From Chitinophaga vietnamensis (GTDB lineage: Bacteria > Bacteroidota > Bacteroidia > Chitinophagales > Chitinophagaceae): a DNA stretch of 64,000 bases. The stretch lies in contig NZ_CABHMS010000003.1 of assembly GCF_902167635.1 (NCBI RefSeq), positions 310,001-374,000 on the forward strand, written 5' to 3'. Under the pieces are notes generated by a model that was given only the letters and a program-made list of their open reading frames with translations, searched no databases and was not told the origin of the DNA. Each line of letters begins with the position of its first letter. Position 1 is the stretch's first letter. The position numbers were made by a program, and so were the translations under genes. Positions 34,699 through 42,518 of the stretch are shown here, in pieces.

Positions 34699-36066
34699 AT
34701 GAAAAAATTCCTCCGGCAATGCTTTGTCATTTGCCTTGGCGGTCTGTTATTCAGCGCCTGTAAAAAAGAAACTGATATACGCCCGCAAACCGGGAACACC
34801 CCACGGAAAGCCGCAACTGAAGCTGTTACCCTGCTCACCGAAGATTTTGAATCAGGCTCCAAAACAGCCTATGCTATTGGCTCTGTAAGCCTCGCCAGCG
34901 GCTCCTGGACCTTCGACGACGCCCTGATCGGCACACTCGCCAACGACCTGAAAAATGGCAGCAAGTCTGTACGTATCCGTAACACCGGATCTATCACCAC
35001 CGACTTCAACATCACCGGCGGCACCGGCAACATTACAGTTACCGTAAGCCACGGAACCTATGGCGCCGATGCGCCCAGCAACTGGCAATTGTGGACCTCT
35101 GCCGATAACGGCTCTACCTGGGCACAACAGGGCAGCACCGTTACCACCGGCAGCACCTTGCAAACCGCTACCTTCTCCTTCCCGGCGATCGCCAGCATGC
35201 GCATCTCCATCCGTAAAACTTCCGGCGGTACCAACAGGATCAATATTGATGATATCAAGATCAGCAGCGCCGATACTACCGGCGGCGGCAATCCCGGTGG
35301 CGGTGGCCCCGTTCCCGGCGATGACGACAATATGCTGATGGGTAACCCCAGCGGCGCCGTAGCCGATGTGAACTATCCGCTCAACTATCTGATGGCAAAA
35401 ACATACTACACATTATCGTATAACCGTGACCGTGGTACTCCCAATTGGGTGAGCTGGCATGTACAGGCATCTGACCTGGGCTCACTGTCACGCAGCAACG
35501 ATTTCCGCGCCGATAATACCCTGCCCGCCGGCTGGTACCAGGTACAGAATACCAGCTATACCGGTTCCGGCTTCGATCGCGGCCACAATTGCCCTTCAGG
35601 CGACAGAACCTCGGACGCTACCGCCAACTCCGCCACTTTCCTCATGACCAACATGATGCCGCAGGCGCCTAATAACAACCGCAATACCTGGGCTAACCTC
35701 GAAAACTACACCCGTACCCTCGTAAACAGCGGTAATGAAGTATATGTGATCTGTGGTTCATACGGACAAGGCGGCACCGGCTCTCTCGGCGGCGTAACCA
35801 CCACCATCGACAATGGCAACGTAACCGTTCCTTCCAACATCTGGAAAGTGATCGTAGTGCTGCCTGATGGCAATAACGACTTGAGCAGGGTCAATGGCAG
35901 CACCCGTGTGATCGCCGTGAATACGCCCAATGATAACAGCATCAATTCCGACTGGACACAATATAAAGTTACCGTTCGCGATATCGAAAGCGCTACCGGT
36001 TACAACCTGCTCTCGAACCTGCGCCCCTCGCTGCAAGACAGCCTCGAAACCAGGATCGATCCCTGA
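34699..36066 (+). CDS. DNA/RNA non-specific endonuclease lipoprotein (NucA type)
   Basis: The 455-residue protein has an SPII signal (CLGGLLFSACKKETD). Residues about 50-190 form a beta-sandwich (FESGSKTAYAIGSVSLASGS). A Gly/Pro-rich linker (GGGNPGGGGPVPGDDD) leads to the beta-beta-alpha-metal nuclease domain (about 215-450). The general base is His296 in DRGHNCPSGDRT, and the metal-binding Asn lies in NMMPQAPNNNRNTWANLE. It should cut DNA and RNA outside the cytoplasm, anchored in the outer membrane. The inhibitor gene precedes it. A nutritional or antagonistic role is possible. Confidence 0.9.
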   Translation: MKKFLRQCFVICLGGLLFSACKKETDIRPQTGNTPRKAATEAVTLLTEDFESGSKTAYAIGSVSLASGSWTFDDALIGTLANDLKNGSKSVRIRNTGSITTDFNITGGTGNITVTVSHGTYGADAPSNWQLWTSADNGSTWAQQGSTVTTGSTLQTATFSFPAIASMRISIRKTSGGTNRINIDDIKISSADTTGGGNPGGGGPVPGDDDNMLMGNPSGAVADVNYPLNYLMAKTYYTLSYNRDRGTPNWVSWHVQASDLGSLSRSNDFRADNTLPAGWYQVQNTSYTGSGFDRGHNCPSGDRTSDATANSATFLMTNMMPQAPNNNRNTWANLENYTRTLVNSGNEVYVICGSYGQGGTGSLGGVTTTIDNGNVTVPSNIWKVIVVLPDGNNDLSRVNGSTRVIAVNTPNDNSINSDWTQYKVTVRDIESATGYNLLSNLRPSLQDSLETRIDP

Positions 36067-36101
36067 TCGTCTTTTCTATCGCTACATAGGCATACATGTA
36101 C

Positions 36102-36130
36102 GGCCCGCTCTCAGAGCGGGCCTTTTGTTT
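36102..36130 (+). terminator. intrinsic terminator after the nuclease gene
   Basis: A perfect 9-bp stem (GGCCCGCTC-TCA-GAGCGGGCC) is followed by TTTTGTTTTT, a classical intrinsic terminator 36 nt after the stop codon. Confidence 0.88.
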
Positions 36131-36159
36131 TTATTTATATTTGTCAGAAAATCAGGATA

Positions 36160-37065
36160 ATGATCTCTACCCGCCACCTGGTATTTATGGAAGTAGCGCA
36201 CCAGAAGAGCTTTTCAAGGGCCAGCCAGGTGCTGTTTATCTCGCAGCCGGCGGTCAGCACGCATGTAAAAGGACTGGAAGAACATTACAAAACCAAGCTG
36301 TTCGAGCGCAAAGGTTTGCAGATAGAGCTGACAGAAGCCGGGCGACTGCTGTATAACCGCCTGCTTACGATGCAGCATATCCAGCAGGAAACGGAGTTTG
36401 ATATCTCCGTAATGCACGACAAACAACAGGCTACCGGTATCCTCAATCTCGGCGCCAGCACCACTGCCGCATTGTATATCCTGCCCAAAGTAATGTCGGC
36501 CTTTCACCGGGAATATCCGCTGGTGGATATTTCGCTGCTGAACCGCAACAGCGAGATCGTACTACAGGCATTGCTCGACAAGGAAATCAATATCGGGGTG
36601 ACGGAAGAACGCGGGAAGCTCACCAATATCACCTACCAACCTTTCCTGAAAGACCAGATAGTGGCGGTTTGCAGCCGTCATAACCCGCTGGCGAAACGGA
36701 AAAATTATGCATTGAAAGATATCTTGCAGATGGAGCTGGCCATCCGCGAGCGGGGCAGCGGCACATTGGAAGCATTGAAGAACGGCCTTCAGAAAAGCCG
36801 TATACGCCTCAATGACCTGCAGATAAAAGTGCGACTAGGCGGCACCGAAGCGCTCAAAAACTTCTTGCTCGAATCTGGTTGTGTAGGGTTTTTGTCGACC
36901 CGCTCCATCGCCAAAGAGCTGCAGCAGGGCGAGTTGGCGGTGCTTCACTTCGAGGGGCTGCGTATTGAACGCAGTTTCTACTTCATCCAACGCAAAGGGG
37001 AAACGAGCGATCTCAATAAAAGGTTTATCAGGATGGCAAAATCTATTTATAATCTGAAATTATAG
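36160..37065 (+). CDS. LysR-family transcriptional regulator
   Basis: The 301-residue protein has an N-terminal winged helix (FMEVAHQKSFSRASQVLFIS, QPAVSTHVKGLEEHYKTKLF) and a two-lobed periplasmic-binding-protein-like effector domain (GILNLGASTTAALYILPKVM). It resembles the CysB/YeiE side of the family, but its target is unknown. No divergent partner gene lies next to it; the nuclease gene upstream is separated by a terminator. Confidence 0.9.
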   Translation: MISTRHLVFMEVAHQKSFSRASQVLFISQPAVSTHVKGLEEHYKTKLFERKGLQIELTEAGRLLYNRLLTMQHIQQETEFDISVMHDKQQATGILNLGASTTAALYILPKVMSAFHREYPLVDISLLNRNSEIVLQALLDKEINIGVTEERGKLTNITYQPFLKDQIVAVCSRHNPLAKRKNYALKDILQMELAIRERGSGTLEALKNGLQKSRIRLNDLQIKVRLGGTEALKNFLLESGCVGFLSTRSIAKELQQGELAVLHFEGLRIERSFYFIQRKGETSDLNKRFIRMAKSIYNLKL

Positions 37066-37133
37066 ACTATAAGATTTTTATATAGCTTTTGTTATGAGTT
37101 GGGGCTTACATTTGATCTTCTTAATCTGCTAAT

Positions 37134-37367
37134 ATGAACATACTTTTTTATTACGAAGAATTGTTTGATGCGGCGATAGACAGGATGAACCGAATGGTAA
37201 GTCTGCCGGTGAATTTCAGGAACAGCCTGATGATCACCACAGAGGACATTGACCTGGTGGCACAGCGTCTTTTTGATTCGCTTGGCGCTGTGTTATGCCC
37301 GCAAGCGGCCGCGGAACTGGCTGGCATGGGCAAGCTGATAGAAATGGACCTGCCTGACAATGAATAA
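37134..37367 (+). CDS. small protein of unknown function
   Basis: The 77-residue acidic soluble protein begins NILFYYEELFDAAIDRMNRM and has no membrane segment or recognised motif. It lies 68 nt after the LysR gene, in the same direction, and is followed by its own intrinsic terminator, which supports that it is a real expressed gene. Function unknown. Confidence 0.5.
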   Translation: MNILFYYEELFDAAIDRMNRMVSLPVNFRNSLMITTEDIDLVAQRLFDSLGAVLCPQAAAELAGMGKLIEMDLPDNE

Positions 37368-37393
37368 GACACCCACTTTGCCATAAAGCCCGT

Positions 37394-37418
37394 AAGCCGC
37401 GCCGGTCGCGGCTTTTTT
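37394..37418 (+). terminator. intrinsic terminator
   Basis: AAGCCGCG-CCGGT-CGCGGCTT is a perfect 8-bp stem followed by a run of T to 37418. It lies 26 nt after the small gene and just before the methyltransferase gene. Confidence 0.85.
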
Positions 37419-37447
37419 GTTGCGAACAGACCGCCTATCTTTACCGT

Positions 37448-38194
37448 ATGAAGCAGAACAAATACGACGATCCCGCTTTCTTTCTCCGCTACAGCCAGAT
37501 GCCACGTTCCGTGGAGGGGCTCCGTGCCGCCGGCGAATGGCCTGTTTTCCGCAATATGCTGCCTTCCCTCGAAAACAAAAATGTGCTCGACCTGGGCTGC
37601 GGCTTCGGCTGGCATTGCCGCTATGCACGGGAGATGCGGGCGAAGCAGGTGACAGGCGTAGATATTTCTGAGAAGATGATCGAACATGCCCGCCAGTATA
37701 CGCATGATCCTGCCATCAGGTACCTGGTGCAGCCTATTGAAGATATCCGCTTTCCTGCCGGCGCCTTCGATGTGGTGATCAGCTCCCTGGCCCTGCATTA
37801 CATCGAAAACCTGCAAACTGTTTTCCAGCAGGTGTTTCATAGCCTTGCGCCGGGAGGCGCCTTTGTGTTTTCTGTTGAACATCCTGTCTTCACTGCGTTG
37901 GCAACGCAGGACTGGCATCACGATGCGGAAGGTAAGCGCCTGCACTGGCCGCTGGACAATTACCAGCAGGAGGGTATCCGCCACACGAATTTTCTTGGCA
38001 GTGAGGTGATCAAATATCACCGCACTATTGCCACCTTCATGAATACGCTGATCCGTACCGGTTTCCGTATCACCCGTGTGGAAGAGCCACAGCCGGATGC
38101 GGCAACGCTGGCGCAATATCCTGAAATGAAAGATGAAGCAAGGCGGCCGATATTTTTACTGATAGCAGCGGTGAAAGAAGGGGAGCGGGTATAA
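37448..38194 (+). CDS. class I SAM-dependent methyltransferase
   Basis: The 248-residue protein has a Rossmann methyltransferase fold: motif I VLDLGCGFGWHCRYA, motif II VTGVDISEKMIEHA, and the post-core FDVVISSLALHYIENL. It resembles the UbiE/Methyltransf_11 group. The substrate is unknown; small-molecule methylation is likely. It stands alone after a terminator and converges with the YdeI-like gene. Confidence 0.88.
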   Translation: MKQNKYDDPAFFLRYSQMPRSVEGLRAAGEWPVFRNMLPSLENKNVLDLGCGFGWHCRYAREMRAKQVTGVDISEKMIEHARQYTHDPAIRYLVQPIEDIRFPAGAFDVVISSLALHYIENLQTVFQQVFHSLAPGGAFVFSVEHPVFTALATQDWHHDAEGKRLHWPLDNYQQEGIRHTNFLGSEVIKYHRTIATFMNTLIRTGFRITRVEEPQPDAATLAQYPEMKDEARRPIFLLIAAVKEGERV

Positions 38195-38214
38195 ATTTCG
38201 TATAGCTGGCGCCG

Positions 38215-38715
38215 TTAGTCCTGTTTGCGTGCGCCCAGCCAGCTGCGGCCTGCGGCCAGGTGGTTGATGGCGTCGGCCATGCGCTGGATGCGGGCATCTG
38301 TTACGTTGATTTCCATCAACCATTGCATACATTTCTCTTGTTCTGCTTTGGGCATCGCCTCAAATGCCCGCAGGGCGGCCGGTTCGTCCCGGAGGCATTC
38401 CATGAAATCATCGGGTAGCACATCTGCTGTGGCCTGGCCGGCAGGATACAATACCAGCCTTACGCGGTCCCCGGCCTGCTTGCCGATCTGTTTGCGGATA
38501 GCGGCTTTTACCGGCAGCATCAGCACACCTTTTTTAAAAGGCATCAGGCTGCAAGGCGCCAGCTCATAGCTGTCGATGCTGCCATACACTTTACGCCAGC
38601 CGAAATGATTACGCATATCTTTCGGCACTTCGGGCAAACTGATGTAAGTCCAGCCGCCTTTGCCTTCAAAGCGTTCCAGCAATACTTCCTTATCAATGAG
38701 TGGAGCAGTTCCCAT
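38215..38715 (-). CDS. YdeI/OmpD-associated (DUF1905) family protein
   Basis: The product has about 166 residues; ATG 38715 is preferred over the adjacent TTG. The N-terminal half is a DUF1905 barrel (RKVYGSIDSYELAPCSLMPF, GDRVRLVLYP). The C-terminal half is the OmdA-type helical region (LRAFEAMPKAEQEKCMQWLM). YdeI-type proteins have been linked to peptide resistance, but their biochemical role is unclear. It is convergent with the methyltransferase gene and preceded by the octamer palindrome region. Confidence 0.75.
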   Translation of the reverse strand: MGTAPLIDKEVLLERFEGKGGWTYISLPEVPKDMRNHFGWRKVYGSIDSYELAPCSLMPFKKGVLMLPVKAAIRKQIGKQAGDRVRLVLYPAGQATADVLPDDFMECLRDEPAALRAFEAMPKAEQEKCMQWLMEINVTDARIQRMADAINHLAAGRSWLGARKQD

Positions 38716-38739
38716 CAACCCAAATGTAGGATTTTCGAA

Positions 38740-38950
38740 TTTATTGATTTACGGATTTATTGATTTATGGATTTATGGATTTACGGATTTACGGATTTAT
38801 GGATTTAATTAGAGCGAGGATGAACAATATTGCCATCTCCGCTCTAATTAAATCCATAAATCCGTAAATCCATAAATCCATAAATCAATAAATCCGTAAA
38901 TCCATAAATCCATAAATCAATAAATCCGTAAATCAATAAATCCGTAAATC
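38740..38950. repeat. octamer-based long palindrome (TTTACGGA/TTTATGGA units)
   Basis: The left arm (about 38740-38815) is built from octamers TTTATTGA, TTTACGGA and TTTATGGA. The right arm (about 38840-38950) is the complement, with one unit fewer in the paired part and then extra units. The inner part TTAATTAGAGCG is also paired. The right arm touches the stop codon of the GH30 gene (38951-38953). Variable unit number suggests slippage. It is not a CRISPR: the units are contiguous, with no spacers. Confidence 0.85.
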
Positions 38951-40465
38951 TTACCCGGCGGTTCCTGTGAATGTCACTACGCTGTATGGCGGAACGACTA
39001 CTACGAAGCTGCCATTGGATTGCGGAGCGATGGTGGCGCTTTGCCAGTGTGTGCTGGAGGCGTCGGAGGTGAGGTAGGAGCTGAGGTTGCCGGAGGCGGT
39101 GAAGCCGGAAAGGTTGATACGGCTATGTGTTTCGTTGGCGCCGGGGTTGATCACTACTACGCTGAATTTGCCGCTTACGGGGTCTTTGTAGGCAGATACT
39201 TTCAGGGTGGAGTTGCTTGCCAGGGCGGCGTTGAAATGATAGTAGCCCTGATGTACGAAGCGGGAGTACTGGCCCATTACGTCGTACATTTTGGGATAGT
39301 CCAGCGTACCGTCGGAATTGGTGCAGATGAGGGATTCGTTGTTGCGGATGGCCAGCATACCGAGCCAGTACACATAGGCGTTCACGTTACATTCGGCGAG
39401 GAACTTGTGCATGTTGGTGGCCAGTTTGAGGCCGCCGGTCATGGTGTTATCGTAGGTGCCGCTATCGTCGGAGGCTTCGGTCATCCATACGGGGCGGTTG
39501 CCGGTGGCATAGTTCCAGGTCACCTGGCTTTGATTGAGGCCGCGTTTGCCGAGAATGAGGTCGCCGATCTCAACATAGCCATGGCCTGCAAGGATATCGA
39601 CATTGCTTTTATCCATGCTGGAGAGGAAGTTGTTGGCGGTGCCCCAGGCAGCATTTTCAGAGGCGATGATTTTCACGCCACTGAGGCCTTTGCTGTTGAG
39701 GGCCGGGCGGAGGTTATTGGTGATGAACTGGCCGAGGTGCGTAGCATCCCAGTAGGAGGAGGCCCAGTCGGAGAATACGTTCTCCGGCTCGTTTGCGGGC
39801 GATACGCCGTAGAAGTTGATGCCTTCGGTCTGATATGCCTGGGTGAATCCGGCGATATAGTTAGCGAAGTCGGTGGAGCAGCAATTGAAGTTGAGACCAT
39901 TGAAATTTTTGGCGCTCACCTGGCTGGTGTTGGTTTTCATGTACAGTGGCGGTGTCCAGGCGCTGGCGAACATGAGCGGTACCTGGTAGCGTTCTTTTAC
40001 TTTTTTCAGTATCCAGAGTTGCGCCAGTTGTGCTTTCTGATCGGCGTTGAGGGCCTGGTAGGCGGCGCTGTTCACATCTGTGGTTACATCGGTGCCGGCG
40101 GGTTTGATGGTGACAGTGCCGGTAGATTTGTCGAACGGATAGGTGTACATGATCTCGCCGCGGATGATGTTGAGCTGCAGGCCATCGCTGCCCCAGAGCT
40201 GTTTCATGATGCTGTCGCGCTGGTTCGATTCAAAGAAAGGAGTGGCGCGGCCGGCAAAGGCGCCGAAGCCTTCGATGCGTTGGTACACGGTGCCCCAGTT
40301 CAGGGTGATGTTGGCGGTATCGATCGTTACCGCGGCTGCGGTGGCGCCGGCTGCCAGTTGGCTGGCATTGGCTTTCAGGGCCTCGCTTTGCAGGTTCTTG
40401 GAGCAGCTGCTGGCCAGCATCGCTGCCAATACCGGAAAACAAAAGGATGTCAGGTTTTTTTTCAT
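38951..40465 (-). CDS. GH30 family glycoside hydrolase, lipoprotein
   Basis: ATG 40465 (MKKNLTSFCF) is chosen because it starts a lipoprotein signal with lipobox ASSC; the longer frame adds 16 residues before it. The product has 504 residues. The TIM barrel begins with QRIEGFGAFAG, a GH30 hallmark. The acid/base is Glu226 in SPANEPEN and the nucleophile is Glu330 in WMTEASDD. The C-terminal beta domain ends in PPYSVVTFTG, as in GH30 enzymes. Activity may be endo-xylanase, glucosidase or beta-1,6-glucanase; the subfamily is not determined. It is a single gene without SusCD next to it. Confidence 0.87.
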   Translation of the reverse strand: MKKNLTSFCFPVLAAMLASSCSKNLQSEALKANASQLAAGATAAAVTIDTANITLNWGTVYQRIEGFGAFAGRATPFFESNQRDSIMKQLWGSDGLQLNIIRGEIMYTYPFDKSTGTVTIKPAGTDVTTDVNSAAYQALNADQKAQLAQLWILKKVKERYQVPLMFASAWTPPLYMKTNTSQVSAKNFNGLNFNCCSTDFANYIAGFTQAYQTEGINFYGVSPANEPENVFSDWASSYWDATHLGQFITNNLRPALNSKGLSGVKIIASENAAWGTANNFLSSMDKSNVDILAGHGYVEIGDLILGKRGLNQSQVTWNYATGNRPVWMTEASDDSGTYDNTMTGGLKLATNMHKFLAECNVNAYVYWLGMLAIRNNESLICTNSDGTLDYPKMYDVMGQYSRFVHQGYYHFNAALASNSTLKVSAYKDPVSGKFSVVVINPGANETHSRINLSGFTASGNLSSYLTSDASSTHWQSATIAPQSNGSFVVVVPPYSVVTFTGTAG

Positions 40466-40773
40466 TGCGTCTCGATGTTGATAGGTGAAATGATTATAGA
40501 AACTAGAATACAATACATGGCCAGCTGAATTTTCATTCAGTAAAACGGGATAATGTGATCATTGGAATTGTACTACCGGGCTTCACAGCAACGTGGCATC
40601 AAAACAGGATTTGTTCACTCGTAATTCTCGCTACTGTCCAAAAATAAGTGATCTCTTCATTACAAAAAATTACACTGATACTATTCGAACTACATTTTTT
40701 CAGATTTAACAGAGAATGATTAAAAAAGATCACCCGCTATTTTTTATTGGCAGATAAAAATATCTTCCTATAT

Positions 40774-40793
40774 TTACGTAACTAGTTACGTAA
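40774..40793. promoter_or_regulatory. 20-bp perfect palindrome, candidate MarR operator
   Basis: TTACGTAACTAGTTACGTAA lies 4 nt before the ATG of the MarR-GNAT fusion gene. Its perfect symmetry and length fit a MarR dimer site used for autoregulation. The remaining part of the 332-nt gap 40466-40797 is A/T-rich, contains the GH30 promoter region and shows nothing else I can name. Confidence 0.65.
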
Positions 40794-40797
40794 TTGT

Positions 40798-41748
40798 ATG
40801 AACTTATTTGAAACCATCGGCAAAATGGCCATCGGCAGCAGGTTGCGCCTGCTCACCGACAAGATCACCGAAGACGCCGAACAGATATACGAAATGTACG
40901 GCGTAGCACTCAAACCCAAATGGTGGCCTGTATTTTATGTGCTCTCCGGAGGAGAAGCCAAAACCGTGACCGAAATCGCCACAGAGATCGGGCACTCGCA
41001 TGTATCGGCGAGCAAGATCATCCGGGAGATGGCGACGCAGGGACTGGTAAAAGAAAAGAAAGATAAAACCGACGGGCGGCGTAATATGGTCAGCCTCTCT
41101 GCCAAAGGCAAAGAGATCACCGGCAAGATACAGCATCAATACACCGACGTGAACAGCGCCATCGAAGAGCTGATGGCCTCCGCGCGGCACGACCTCTGGC
41201 AGGCCATCGGCGAGTGGGAGTTCCTGCTGGAACAGAAGTCGCTGCTGCGCCGCGTACAGGAGCAACGCAAGCTGCGGGAAAGCCAGGAGGTGCAGATCGT
41301 AGACTACAAGCCGAAATACAAACAGGCCTTCCGCGATCTCAACGAAGAGTGGATCTCCAAATGGTTCAAGATGGAGCCTTCAGATTACAAAGCATTGGAT
41401 AATCCGAAAAGCTATATCATCGATGGCGGCGGCCACATCGCTGTAGCGCTCTACAATAATGAGCCAGTGGGCGTTTGCGCGCTCATCAAAATGAAAGATC
41501 CGGAATACGATTATGAACTGGCGAAGATGGCCGTGGCGCCAGGCATGCGCGGCAAAAACATCGGCTGGCTGCTGGGCAATGCCATCATAGAGAAGGCACG
41601 CGCGCTCGGCGCCCGCAATATCTATCTCGAAAGCAATACCATGCTGAAACAAGCCATCAGCCTGTATCACAAGCTAGGCTTCCAAAAAGTGGCCGGCCGC
41701 AAAACGCCATACGAACGCTGCAACATACAGATGGCGCTTATATTATAG
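40798..41748 (+). CDS. MarR-GNAT fusion: HTH regulator with N-acetyltransferase domain
   Basis: The 316-residue fusion has a MarR winged helix at about residues 1-145 (VTEIATEIGHSHVSASKIIR, then KKDKTDGRRNMVSLSAKGKE). A GNAT domain covers about 155-316 (GVCALIKMKDPEYDYELAKM, then the acetyl-CoA loop VAPGMRGKNIGWLLGNAIIE). Such fusions probably couple transcription control to acetylation of a small molecule or protein; no substrate is known. A palindrome touches the start, indicating autoregulation. The same two domains occur as separate neighbouring genes at 58077 and 58513. Confidence 0.88.
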   Translation: MNLFETIGKMAIGSRLRLLTDKITEDAEQIYEMYGVALKPKWWPVFYVLSGGEAKTVTEIATEIGHSHVSASKIIREMATQGLVKEKKDKTDGRRNMVSLSAKGKEITGKIQHQYTDVNSAIEELMASARHDLWQAIGEWEFLLEQKSLLRRVQEQRKLRESQEVQIVDYKPKYKQAFRDLNEEWISKWFKMEPSDYKALDNPKSYIIDGGGHIAVALYNNEPVGVCALIKMKDPEYDYELAKMAVAPGMRGKNIGWLLGNAIIEKARALGARNIYLESNTMLKQAISLYHKLGFQKVAGRKTPYERCNIQMALIL

Positions 41749-41751
41749 TAA

Positions 41752-41934
41752 AGCGAAGGTTGTCTTGCTCAGATTATACTGATTGATTACCAGGATTTTT
41801 ATCAGATTAATAAAGATATGGATTCGCGAAGATGACATCGAATTGATCTTCGCGAATCCTTTTTAATCTTTATTAATCTGATAAAAACCTGGTAATCCTT
41901 TCAATCAGAAATCCTGAGCAAGACAACCTTCGCT
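41752..41934. repeat. long palindrome between convergent genes (GGATT module family)
   Basis: The left arm 41752-41833 and right arm 41846-41934 are complementary, with a few mismatches and a small length difference. Outer parts AGCGAAGGTTGTCTTGCTCA, TCAGATTAATAAAGAT and ATTCGCGAAGAT pair perfectly. The outer 20 nt are almost the same as in the element at 44865-45130. It fills the gap between the MarR-GNAT stop (41746-41748) and the stop of the minus gene (41933-41935). Confidence 0.88.
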
Positions 41935-42367
41935 ACATCTTCTCAAACAACACCTGCCCCCAGGTAACGCCTTTAAAAGGATCTTTGCCATCAGGCCTCA
42001 ATAGCTGGCCCTTGTCGTCGCATTCAAAATAAGTGTGGTAGGTGCCGTTGTTGTCGGCTTCGGCAAAAGCGCCTTCCCGGTAAAGGAATCTTCCAGGACT
42101 CTCGCCATTCAATAAGGTAATCCGGTTGCGGATAATTGCCGCACGGATCGTTTCCCGCGGCGCCGTATTGTTCTTGCGATAAAACTTCATCTCCACATCA
42201 CTCCCCTTGATCGTAATAACATAAGAGGTAGCCTCCCCATCAATGAACCTTTTGGTGCCGGAAAAGAATGCCGCGGCACTGGAATCTGCGGTGGATAAGG
42301 TTTTCGGCGACTGCGCATGCAGGGATAGCTGCATCGTCACCAGCAGGAACAGTAACAGTTGCTTCAT
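41933..42367 (-). CDS. small secreted protein of unknown function
   Basis: ATG 42367 (MKQLLLFLLVTMQLSLHAQ) gives a clear signal peptide; the frame is open 7 codons further. The mature part of about 125 residues is beta-rich (TSYVITIKGSDVEMKFYRKN, GRFLYREGAFAEADNNGTYH) and may be a small lipocalin-like or barrel domain. No family is recognised. Its stop codon lies within the edge of the palindrome at 41752-41934. It is divergent from GH95. Confidence 0.6.
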   Translation of the reverse strand: MKQLLLFLLVTMQLSLHAQSPKTLSTADSSAAAFFSGTKRFIDGEATSYVITIKGSDVEMKFYRKNNTAPRETIRAAIIRNRITLLNGESPGRFLYREGAFAEADNNGTYHTYFECDDKGQLLRPDGKDPFKGVTWGQVLFEKM

Positions 42368-42518
42368 ATAGGATGATTTGGAGTACAATTATAGTAAATA
42401 TTTTTATAATATATTAACGGGGATGGAAGATATTTTTCATTCATTTACTGATAGCTTATTCACCCTCACTCACAGCCCTGATGAATTAGCATTATCTTCC
42501 ACAACACAAACTGATACT

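Noticed and set aside
38740-38950. Regular short repeats resembling a CRISPR array
   Set aside because: Units are 8 nt and contiguous with no spacers, both arms are complementary, and there is no cas gene in the window.
39020-40528. Long plus-strand open frame of about 500 codons opposite the GH30 gene
   Set aside because: Its sequence is a Gly/Val/Ala-rich mirror of the GH30 codons, has no signal or domain, and the minus strand encodes a full GH30 enzyme with both catalytic Glu residues.
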